Assembly (NCBI GenBank): GCA_037176905.1
Contig: JBBBWG010008890.1
Coordinates: forward strand, 72,656 to 136,655
DNA: 64,000 bases
Source of the DNA: Azolla pinnata
Lineage: Eukaryota; Streptophyta; Polypodiopsida; Salviniales; Salviniaceae
Reading direction: 5' to 3'
Positions 37,801-48,800 of this stretch are shown piece after piece (within the stretch, counting starts at the first letter, position 1; every line of letters begins with the position of its first letter). The translations under genes and the position numbers were made by a program. Below the pieces are notes generated by a model. The model saw only the letters and a program-made list of their open reading frames with translations. It was not told the DNA's origin and made no database searches.

Positions 37801-40800
37801 CACCAAACAGAATCCAAGGATCTTCTGCCTGTACAAGGCTTAGTGTTGAATGTATCTATTCCAACAGTCCTGTACGATGAAAAGAGAAGTAAAAGACTTC
37901 TTCATTCACTCTCCATTGTTCCACTGTAGTCTCTACAAGGTCACCACATATACAATCAGAAATCTTTGTTTACTTATGTTCCTCTGTTTAACCTACAAGT
38001 TTATTTCTATTTACTTTGGCTGTTTAATCTCAAAGATGGGCGATCTCAAGACATAAAATTTATATATCTTATTGTTTCTGTCTAACGAAATTACCCATCT
38101 AATATAATCATCACGAATGCATGTACAGACATTGAGCATGTAAACTTTTTATCCTACAAATGAGAACCCTCAGGCAATCCGGCTCAATTGAAAACAAGGT
38201 ATGTGTGCAGATTACCACCCAATTTCTTGATCAAATACACAAATTTTAGAGAATTAATGCTTTCAATATTGAGTTAAGAAACTGGAGAACCTGTGATGTA
38301 TATTATTACCTTTCAAACATTGGAGTTGGGGACAGTAAAAAATGATTTCATTCATCCTGGCAATTATAATATAGTTGATCTTTTTGGACATAGAGAAACA
38401 CTAACCTCTACAGCAACGGCTTGTGCCACTCTCATGGTCTTTGGATGTGCTGCTATTTCATCTAGAAACGAAACAGATTCTGTCTCGCAAAACTGGACCA
38501 TCTAAAATACATTAAGAACTTTAAGAATGTGTTTACAATTCCACGCACAGGAAGTATAACTAGTTCGTGCACAGTGTTATATCAATAGTTGTGTGTGTAT
38601 AAGGAACAAATCTTACATCCACGAGAAATTCTCACCAAAGCTAGAACTTTTGATTTAATTCTGCAAATCAATGATACAAGATACTTGGACTCGGTAAGTA
38701 AAATTGGTATCTGTAATCTCAAGACAACAAGCGCTAGACGTAGAAGGCCCCCATGCTTGCACAATTCCTGAATAGATAGCATATTCCAATATCAATATCA
38801 CCATAAACTTGATTATCATCACCCACGATATAATCCAAATTTTTGTATGATATATTATTTAGCCAAAAAAGAAAAATTTCTTGCAAGTTTATTGGTAATG
38901 CATTGACTTCATTTATGGCATATACGTTCTCAGGTCAAGACACAAGCAAATCATGGATAGGTCAACTACATTAATATGTTGCGTTCATGAGGCCACAGAA
39001 TTGCTCTGCCTTGGTGAGACCAAGGAGTTGGGCCAAGTAGTACCATTGTCAATCAGTTTCCCTTTTTCTTGGTTCAGGAATTACTTTAGTACTTAAGGAG
39101 AAAATACCCCAATTTTCATGTATCCATCCCTCTAAATGTCCCCAAAGTTTCTGTGTGTGTATATTTCTCTTTTCTTTTCTTATAAAAAGAAATGTGGACG
39201 AATATTCTTTACACACCGTATGTGTCAGCACTCGATCACGGAATGCAATTGGTTGACTAAGCGACTGTAACACCTGCACAGAAGCTTCACACTGCTGTGC
39301 TATTACTTGGGCCATGCTTTCTGCTACAGTTACTGTCACTTTGTTTTGTATCAGTTTAGAATTTAAGACACGGAGTTTGGAATGTAGAAGACCAACAGCT
39401 CTCCGAACAGCATCAAATGCTGCATCCATGAAGATATCAACCTGCAAGATTTAAATAAGAATGAGCAGCTGTTCCATAAAGGATAATCAACTTCCTTAAC
39501 AATGCCTGATCATTAGAACCTCCATTCTCCTGTGCAAGGAAACAGACAACTATAAGAAGGCATTTTATCTTGAATCTTGAGTACTTATAGGTCAATGAGC
39601 AGACTTTCTCATCATACATAACCCATCTGCTATTTTAAGCCTGCCCAGGTAAGTACCAAAGAGTAGGTGCTTAATAATATAAGAAAACAAATGAGATCTG
39701 ATTACTTGTTTAGAACAGAGAAGAATGGAAAGAGGGATACGGAAGTGAAGAAAAACAGAAGAAGATAACAAGTACTACCAATTGCTCCCATATTAGGTGA
39801 TTAAGGTTTATAGAACTTGAGTTCAATCGTATCATTATATCCTAACAATACACCTCATTATTGTGTATGAAACAATTAGTTTGTTAACAAGATAAATGAA
39901 TGAGGTTACAAAATGAGTACCTGAGATCAATGCAACAAATGAAAGAAAATCTAAATAACAAGTGGATGAGTTTTTACTTAGAACACGTGAAAAATTGGTG
40001 ATACCATTTGATATGCTATCATAATGTTGAGTTCATAATTCTATTATAATATTGTTCTTGAAAATGCTTTAAAAAAACACATCCAAACAAAAATTTAGCT
40101 TGGTTAATCATGTGCATATTGTTGATTGTCCATGAACTTGTTTTTATGGGAGACCACACATTGTGGATGTGATAATCCAGCCTCATGCATGTTAGAATGT
40201 CCAGCAAAATCCCAACTTGAGCTCAGGCTCAAAACTAATATCTTTCCTTCATTGCGAATTTCCAAGTTTTCAATCAATTGCAAACCACCTGTTGAACAAT
40301 AAATCTATGAGTAGCATCAATGTACCGAAACTCTACCTTAGGGTGTGCCAAAAGTACAGGTACAATCTCTGTCCACTCTGCTGCTATGAATGCAGGAAGT
40401 AGATGCAGTGAGCAAGCAACAAGGGACACATGCAACATTTTGGTAGAATTTCTAAGTCGGCAATCCTGGATATATTACAAAAAATAGCATGAGTAGAGCT
40501 ATTCCAGTTCAACAAACAGGAGTGTATGCAATCATGATTATGCATGTGCACCTGCTGTGGACCTGCCAGAGCTATGAGAATGTACGCAATAAGATCCATG
40601 ATTTGTTGTCTTATTGTAACATTCTGACGAAATATCTGCAGTCACAATTATTCTTTTGGAAGTCAGTAACAGAAACTTCGGCCGGTAACATATATTACAT
40701 TTGAGCTTTTACTTCTACATATAGAGAGAAAATTATACGAGATAAATCATTACAAAAGCGATTTATTTTTTGACTGCTAATAAAGTGAATAGATGTATAT

Positions 40801-43274
40801 GCAAGGGTATAATTTGACAGGGTTCAATATTTAACTGTGCATGGCAGTAACATGTGATTCAGAAATCTATACCTTCATGGAATTCTTAAAAAACATTTCA
40901 TAGATTTTCAGTGATAATCTAGACCCTGATGATGGATGACCTACAAGAGGCTGTGTATAGTACGCAGATTAGAAATGAGCGGCCGATAAAAGCTTTCATG
41001 TTGCTGTACTTATTAACAGCTTAAGCTCCATTAACAATCCCTATAGCTATTTAGCCACATATATACCTATCGGACATACAGTGAACCATAAGCATATTGT
41101 GACTCCTTGTTTATAATTCACTACTCTAAAAAGTGGGTTTTAAATGGCCTCCATTGAGGTAGTGATATCTCTACCTTCCCTCATAAGCGAAGGGTACAAA
41201 TTCAAAGATAGTGTTCCTCTTATTTCAGCCTCAGTGGCATAAATGGCGAATTAAAATCTCCAAAATTTTGTCTGTCATAGTTCACTTTCAGTGCTACAAA
41301 GAGATCTCCGTTTTTCTATCATGTTATGGAGCGTGGGAGTGGTAGCACCGCAGTTGAGTTCGGACGTGATTGTATGTCAGTTATAGAACAGTATGGCGTA
41401 TTATTCATTGCCCACTCACACTAGTACAAAGAGATCTCTATTTTTCTATCACATTATGGAGCATGGGAGTGGACACATCAATGTTCAGGTTGAACGTGAT
41501 TGTATGGCAGTACAGGTGTATTATTAGCTTGAATTGATGCACGCATAGCAACACAAAGTTGTTTGACAGATTCATTCATTGTTATTAATAGCATTCTTGA
41601 AGTCTTTATTGAGATTACCTGGTCAAGCTTAGGGTAGTGGAGAGAAAGGTCACTGAGGGAATGAAGAAGCCGAACACCACGTAATAGGTAGCGTAACCTA
41701 GGTTCACATCTTCTCGTAGCAACACAAGCCAATAAATGCAAAGGAAGGCCTAGAACCAGTTTTTGCAAATCCACCTATTTTGTAAGAGCGAACTGAATGT
41801 TAGAAACTCAAACAAAAAACTACTGAGAATAAATTATTTGAAAAGACTTAAATCTGATTTCTCACTCTAATAAAAATGCCTCGACCAGTTCTCAGTCGTA
41901 AAGTTGGCAGCCGTGAAGACTCTTTTAATAGTTTTTTCATTTCTTTTGCACTAATATCATGGAGTTCTTCAACAGCTCCAAAAATATCAATAGTCTGCCA
42001 TTGCAAATGCCAATCAAAGAAAAAACATTTATACCAGGTTGTGGCCTTAAAAGGCTTTAGAAGTGTAGGCATAAAATTCCAGAATCATACAAAAGTTTCA
42101 ACAGGCTACAAAACTGTACATGAAGCTTAAAAAAAACGGGTATATAAATGGAAAGTACGAGATGGGACCAAAAATCACTCCTTCCCTTCGTCCAAATTTC
42201 CTTCTTTCCTTCTTTACTGTACATATTTTCTTGTTTGCCTCTTGTTATCTTGACGTGTGTATACACACACGTTTTCCATATGTGGTTTCTTTATGTATAT
42301 CAGTGATTCATCCTAATCTAAATTCGCAGCCTCGCATGTTCCCCTAAATTGTATCAGACACAGGATGTCACCCCATCCAACAATATATCTTCTGCAAAGA
42401 AGTGCATGTATGAGGCCAATCGTTGTCTGCCTAATATCAGGCAGTACAAATTTGGTTATCCTCGTTCTAATTTGAAGGGTTTCTATAAAGTGGAACTAAA
42501 GGGACCTACATCATTTGAGTGACATACACAGTTCTCACAAGCGGAAACCTAGAATAATACATCTTGTTAATGGGATAATCAATGCAATTAGTTCATCAGC
42601 AGATACTTCTTGATTCCCTCAGTCACAAATGTAATTTTACGCATAAAATATGACGTCGCTGACTGTATACGATGTCTCCATGAATTGGACTTCAATCAAT
42701 CTAGCTAGCTATATCCAATGTACGTGCATGTTCTTATAGTCACCAAAACATATTTCTGTGCTTGATTTGAAACAAGAAAAGACGAACACTTTCTACCGTA
42801 TGAAGGAATGCCGAGTGCAAAGCTCAGTTCAAATCTCTGCTCAGATTCAATCGAGAAGTTCTACCTTTAAATATGGTATGCATGAAAACACATATACATT
42901 GCCATTACTGTACGATGGACCGCATACGACCATGTTTTTCTATCGTAGCCGAACTAAATGGGATGATGAAAGGCCCCAATTTTCCACCGAATGAAAAAAC
43001 CAACGATGGCAGCATGTGCGGATCAACTAATCAGCGAAGATCTGAGTGAATCGACATACAGATCCCAACATGACAGTTGAACTAACGCGCCGAAAGCTAA
43101 AAAGAAGAAGAAGAAGAAGAAGAAGAAGAAGAAGAAGAAAAAGAAGACGAAGAAGAGAGAGGGCTGAAAACAAAAGGAAGGGGGATCCACAGCAATCTTT
43201 TCTTTCTTTCTTTCTTTCCATTGGTTCATACGGAGGAGACAGACCTTGCAGAGGGGAGGTGGCTGGCAACTCAT
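34858..43274 (-). CDS. NODULIN HOMEOBOX (NDX)-like protein, homeodomain not found
   Basis: Fourteen exons are well supported: 41994-41866, 41774-41619, 40635-40552, 40465-40337, 39441-39217, 38767-38636, 38501-38406, 37627-37466, 37374-37035, 36904-36779, 36684-36615, 35597-35537, 35446-35246, 35181-34858. A short first exon, 43274-43245 (MSCQPPPLCK), fits in phase but is a guess; total about 754 residues. Arabidopsis NDX is a single-copy plant factor that binds single-stranded DNA at an R-loop of FLC and acts in the nucleus. Matches in order to that family include VEELHDISAKEMKKLL, RYLLRGVRLLHSL, VDIFMDAAFDAVR, QQCEASVQVLQSL, HLADIFSDDSNF, MYDPFRAAGL and SSLFVKIMANLHCF. Family members continue into a homeodomain and conserved C-terminal region; here the last two exons (KRSTVLSCWRNSKRWQRVH; ending SISHKSPDE) show none. 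Either a homeodomain-less relative or a missed 3' part. Confidence 0.8.
35598..36614 (-). other. NDX-like gene, intron 12
   Basis: A 1017-bp intron between the exon ending LQLVS and the one starting NFYSAVHEAM. I searched it by eye for homeodomain-coding sequence and found none. Confidence 0.7.
37628..38405 (-). other. NDX-like gene, intron 8
   Basis: A 778-bp intron without other recognisable features. Confidence 0.75.
39442..40336 (-). other. NDX-like gene, intron 5
   Basis: An 895-bp AT-rich intron with nothing else recognised. The 449-bp intron 6 (38768-39216) is likewise featureless. Confidence 0.75.
40636..41618 (-). other. NDX-like gene, intron 3, with diverged 130-bp tandem duplication
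   Basis: The exons on either side join as PKLDQ|IFRQNVTIRQQ, the same spacing as in Arabidopsis NDX, which sets the intron. Within it, about 41296-41418 and 41427-41527 are related: both start ACAAAGAGATCTC, then TTTTTCTATCA, TTATGGAGC, GTGATTGTATG and GTATTATT. Confidence 0.75.
41995..43244 (-). other. Putative NDX-like intron 1 (or upstream leader)
   Basis: If the 10-residue first exon is right this is a 1250-bp first intron. A GAA run at 43101-43160 (TTC on the gene strand) lies inside it, near the donor. No other gene is seen. Confidence 0.45.
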
Positions 43275-43489
43275 CGCGGAGCCGCTGCTTCCTTGTTCTC
43301 TTTTTACGATCAGCGGCGGGAAGGAAGAGGGAGGGATCGGAAAGCAGGCGGGTCCCTGTGCTGCGACGGCGATGGCGATGGTGCTTCGGTTCTGCACAGG
43401 GCGGTGCTTCTGCTTGGGGAAGTGGTTGCAGCAGCAGCAGCCTGATGACCGGCGATGGCGATGGTGGCGGTGATGGTGGTGGTGGTGGT

Positions 43490-44450
43490 GATGAAGAAGA
43501 AGAAGAAGATGAAGAAGAAGAAGAAGAAGGTCAAGGTCAAGATCAATACGGTCAAGGTCAAATACGGTCGAATACGGTCAAGGTCAATACGGTCGAGTAC
43601 GGTCACGGCCAATACGGTCACGGTCAATACGGTCAAACGAGGTCAAGAGATATGGTCAATGTCCGATTTTCCGGTCGGAAACCTTGATTTCACACTAGGG
43701 CTTTTTCCTGGCACGGTTTCACACTGCGCCGAAGAAGAAGAAGAAGGTCAATGTCAATATAGTCAAATAAGGTCAAGAGATAAGGTCAACGAAGTCCATT
43801 GACCAAATGTTCAGTTTTCCGGTCGGAAACCTTGATTTCAACTGGGGTGTTTCCGTGGCTCGGTTTCACACTGCGCCGAAGAAGAAGAAGAAGAAGAAGA
43901 AGAAGAAGAAGAAGGTCAAGGTCAATATAGTCAAATAAGGTCAACGAAGTTCTTGCCCAAAGGTCCTTCCCAGTCGAAAACCTTGATTTCACACTCAAGC
44001 TTTTTTTTCTGGCTTGGTTTCACACTGCGTCGAAGAAGAAGTAGAGGAAGAAGAAGCAGCAGCAGAAGAAGAAGGTCAAGGTCAATATAGTCAAATAAGG
44101 TGAAGAGATAAGGTCAATGAAGTCCTTGACCAAAGGTCGTTCCCAGTCGGAAACCTTGGTTGCTCTTGCTACATCGCTACTTTTGAAGTAGTTTCGATAG
44201 TAACGTTTTTTTTTTGTATTGTCATGTTGTTTTAATATAAACATATATTTACGAAAAAGAAGAAGAAAACGGAGGAGGAGGTTAAAGGTGCAAATAATTT
44301 AAAAGTATTATGGTAAGATTCGAACTCTGGTTCAATAGTAACAAGTACACTGGCTTACTGCGAGCGTAAACTAACTACAAAAAAGGTCATGGTCAATAAG
44401 GTCAAACAAGTCAAGGGAGAAAGTCAATGAAGGCATTGACCAAAGGTTCA
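43490..44450. repeat. Tandem array of about 145-235-bp units rich in GGTCAA (W-box) cores
   Basis: Three to four units begin with a GAA run, continue with repeated GGTCAA/GGTCAATATAGTCAAATAAG blocks, then GACCAAAGGT, CGGAAACCTTGATTTCA and end with GGTTTCACACTGCGCCGAAG. Unit starts are near 43490, 43731, 43878 and 44033; a partial, diverged unit is at 44385-44450. GGTCAA is the reverse complement of TTGACC, the WRKY W-box core; more than 20 GGTCAA or AGTCAA sites occur. It lies 0.2-1.2 kb upstream of the putative NDX-like start on the - strand. Confidence 0.85.
44157..44270. repeat. Copy 1 of a dispersed repeat of about 110 bp
   Basis: It shares with 60718-60830 the ordered blocks CTACTTTTGAAGTAG, GTATTGTCATGTTG, TTTAATATAAACAT and ATTTACGAAAA, with scattered substitutions and small indels. 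The first block is a near-perfect palindrome. Identity by eye is around 75-80 percent. It abuts the right end of the W-box array. Confidence 0.75.
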
Positions 44451-45886
44451 ATCAATCTTCCTGCTCAGTTGGCTTTTGTCCTCCGGTTAAGGCTCGATTT
44501 CAATTTTGTTTGTTCAAATAAGTCAGAATTATTTCTTCAGAAGGAGTTTTGACTTTCATATGATGATTTATAAGTAATAGAGACACCTTTTAGTTTGCGA
44601 AATTGTACTTTTGTTTTTAAACACTCAATTATTAACACAACTGCTGCGTGTTTTCGCCAAGAGAGAGAAAAAGAACACCACACAATCGTTTCTTTTGCAT
44701 TGTCAAAGTAAGAATAATTGTTTCTTATAGTGTCCCATTGCTCGTTAGATTTTGGAATAATTTTGGTAAGTATTATCTCGATGTTATTCGAAACTAATAT
44801 AAATGAGTATTTGCTCAAATTTTCTAAATTGATCGAAAATAAAAAATGAAAATTATTCTTTTTCTTTATGAGATATTAGAGATTACATCATAATTGGGAT
44901 ATTCAAAATTCTTTTGTGTCTGATGGTACACAAGGAGTTAGAATATATATTGAAAAACAAAAAAGAGTACTGATGTGACAATTTTATTTATTAAAGCAAG
45001 TCGAAACAATTTATTCAAGAAGACTTTTGACTGTCATGTTAGCAATGCATAATCTTCCATATTACTTATGGGGCAGTGCAAACCTCTTAGCTTGAAAATT
45101 TGCAGTTTCTTTGAATTGATTTGATGTTAGTATTGTGTTAGGTAGGATTCAAACCCCTCGCCTCTCCGTTCCACAAGTCTTTGAAAACCTTTTCGAATCC
45201 GAAATTCTGCAGAAACTTTGTGAAGGTTATCCTAGCCAAATTATCCTACTTCTATGTTCTCTTATTATTGCCTCTCTTCTTCCCAACATCTTGTCTCTTG
45301 GCATTAAAGCTTTTTGATAGCAAGCATTTTTTTATAAAGAAGTCTTCTATGCGATCCTCTACAATATCTAATTACAAATTTGCAGCAAAGAGGTATATTC
45401 CAAGGCCTATGTTGGCTTGTATTCAAGCTCATAAGCTCTCTTTAGCATTAAAATTATGATGATGCTGATGATGCTGATGATGCTGGTGATGATGATAGTG
45501 TTGATGCTGTTGATGTTGATCATGTTCATGTTGATGATGGTGATGATGATGATGATGGTGTTGGTTTCCACATTCAACCACCAAAGACTGTCAACTTTCA
45601 AGTAATTTGACACACATCTCAGCCCAAATTATCATTTTGAACTCTCAAATTGATGTTATAAGATTTTGCCTACATGCGAAGATTTTAATCAGTTTATCTA
45701 TACGATAATCAATACAACAAAACCAAAACCACGATGATTCTTGCGACCAAGACGATTTCGACAAAACGGTTTCATTCATATATCTGAATCGAAGAACTGT
45801 GATACGAATTCCGACTTAATGTCTCTCTGTTGCGCCCCTCGATTAGATCTACATGATGAACTCACATCTCTTCAAACTCTGGTTAA
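44271..45886. other. Intergenic region between NDX-like promoter and TMC gene
   Basis: AT-rich sequence with no supported gene. A GATGATGCT/GATGTT trinucleotide-type array is at about 45459-45562; Asn/Ile-rich frames over it are artefacts. The right end holds the 3' flank of the TMC gene. Confidence 0.6.
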
Positions 45887-48800
45887 CTAACTAATGGAAC
45901 TGACCTGCTTCGATAGACATTTTATCTTCTCGTGTTGTCTTTCATCGTTCAAGGCAAGCAAGCAGTATGCGGTGAACATGTTATATCGTGCTTGAAACAA
46001 CACTCGATTTTGCACCAGCTCCTCTTTCAGAAGAATCACCCCAAAGACCAACAGGAGGATGACTCCTACAAGGATAACTGGATTTCCTATCCACTGCACA
46101 ATGACTCGAAATATGGCCGGTGTTTGCTGGAATTGTTGAGAGCAAAAGGAAACAGAGGAAACAAAGAAAGAAATGTTAGTTTCTATGTAACACATAAAAG
46201 ACTGCCAGCCAAACATTCCTTCAGCATTCCAAAATGTAGACAACTGAATTCTAAGACTTTCAGCCTTTGTAAAAAGCATACAAAATCACAGAAAACAACA
46301 CCCGCACTTATGACAATTGAATAGCACGATTCTAAAGTGGCATGATAAGAATGAAGTATCTGTTTTTTGAGAAAATACAGTTGCATTTATGAAATGAATA
46401 CAAATCTTGCAATAGAAAGCAACGTTTACACCAATACCCTTCCTGTTTGGAATCCTCAAACAGAGGTAAAAATTATAAGACGATAAATGATTACAGCAAA
46501 TGATACCAAGAAATGAGTTGTAACCACAAAAGATCAGCGCTATGGTACTCAAGCTTTTGGAACAATCTAAAACTTGCCTCAATAAACGGTCTAAGGCAAC
46601 AATATGCTAGCATATACTAGATATATGATGGATCCATACAAACTGCGAATCTACATTTCTAGAAATGACAAGTTAACAAGATGAGTATCTATGACCTATT
46701 CCAATCACGGTCCTATTGTCACCTAGAAAAATGTTACTTTCCAAATCGTTACACTCTCGGCAGAACCCAAAAGACACATTTTACTAGGCACATTATCTCA
46801 GTGTTCTATGACTACAACTCTTTTTGTTTTCTCCTAGAACAGATCACTTTCATTTCTCCTATTGTCACCTAAAAAAATGTTACTCTCCAAATTGTTACAC
46901 TCACGGCAGAACCCAAAAAACACCTTTTATCAGGCACATTATCTCAGTGTTTTATGACTACAGCTCTTTTTATTTTCTCCTAGGAAAAATTGAAACAGAT
47001 CACTTTCATTTTTTGGATCACTGATCCCTGGAAAGGCATAAATTTTTTCGGTTCACAAACATCCGGATAACAAACCTCGATGTAGCTGGAGACAGCTTGA
47101 TACATGGAACTATCCTTTGCAATGGGACCACATGCACCACTACTCTTTTGCACCAACGTTACTGATGCTGGTAGACTGCAGAGGATAAGCGTTAACAACA
47201 GAAGACCATGTGTAAGATTAGACGTTCTCGATGCACTATAGGGATTCTTCATAGGTCCATAGAATTGTCTCAACGAGAACTGCCATTCAACCAATGAGGA
47301 AGTTAATGTCACGCACTAATAATGGTAAAATGGGAATATGCATCATAAATGCACGAGAGGGAAAAAGTTACAATATGAGCCTGGCAAGATGAGTTCATGT
47401 CATTTAAGGTTAAACGACTTAGCTATCATTTATGGTAAATTTGATAAGCTTTGAGAATTCAATAAAAAAACGTTGGAAAAGTGATTGTTACTTGCCTTCA
47501 TGTAAGAGAAGGTTAAAAAGTTGCAAAATAATCCAAGGAATGCTGCTACTGGGCTGAATGAAGAACCAACCCAAACAAGAGATTCAATATAAACAATGTC
47601 AATCACCAAATTCTCGATTGATAGTTGCCTCTGAGCCTGTTAGAGACACACAATTCGTATATAAAAATTCGTATATAAATACCTCCAGATATGTTGTACG
47701 ATGCATACATACATACATACATATATACATGTATGCACATATGTACGTATGTATATATGTATATGTATGTATGTATGATATGTAAGTATATGGCTTGCCA
47801 CCTGATACTGACATGGAAAAACCTTTTGTAAATGAGTCCATAGACAAAGTCGCACAGAATGTTCACAACTGTGCCTGTCAATATTAATCGCAGAAGCTGT
47901 TTGGCAACTGCATTCTCCATGCATCCTGGCATGCACACATTTCCCTGTGATATAAAAAATAAGAACTCATGTTAATGGAACATACAACCCACTTCACTAA
48001 TCCCATGAATCTCCTTAAAAAAATGCTCCACTTTTCTTTGATGTATGTAACCTGATCCTGAGTGCAGAAGACCCACTCATTTCCTCCCGCAGTATTGCAG
48101 CATGCAAAACCTTCAGGACAAGACTTATGAGATTTACAGCTCAGTATTTGATTTCCAGAACGTACAGTAGTGGCCTGTGCAAGAGCCATATATAACCTGA
48201 AAGAAAACCAAACCACAGATTTACCGAGAATGACAACAGTTTTTATATAATAATTGTAGCAATGCTTCCAGCATATTGAAAACTTGATGTAGTTTCATAT
48301 TCATCGAAACCCTTCTCTCTCATCATCGTCTTTTCTACCATTTCACCTTCAGCGTAACATCTAGAAGTCAGCCTGAACTCTCTCATTCAACTACAGTGGG
48401 CTAGAAATACAGCATATATCACCTTTCTATTTGCTAACGTAGGCTAAGGCTATGACAGAATAAATTAGGATTGAACATATCCAGAATGGTATCAAGAGCT
48501 ACAGCATCAAGTTAATATTAAACTTGTTATGAGGATGATGTTAAGGGCATTTTCCCCTTGTTAAAATAGGATTTAAACAAGTAGTGGAAATGGACAAGAC
48601 CTGGCAAATAATGTACATACATTCACCAATCTCAAAGAAAACAGCTTCATTAATACAACATGTTCAGACTTTGCAGGAGTCCAGTCTTCTAGTTTAACCA
48701 GGAACGGAATTGACAGTGGTGATATCATGCTCACTGCCGTGAGCAGTATTGATTGAGCATAATCCGTCTCTGTGTTCATAATAAAAAGCCATTAATAAAG

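Noticed and set aside
40870-40960. Possible NDX-like exon (LSLKIYEMFFKNSMK)
   Set aside because: No acceptor puts it in frame, and the neighbouring exons already join with the spacing of the Arabidopsis protein.
41478-41618. Read-through extension of the NDX-like exon ending PKLDQ
   Set aside because: A good GTAATC donor follows PKLDQ and the extension shows no similarity to NDX.
43023-43397. 124-codon - strand frame ending in a Phe run
   Set aside because: It begins at GTG, not ATG, and the Phe run is the translation of the TTC microsatellite; only the MSCQPPPLCK part is kept as a tentative first exon.
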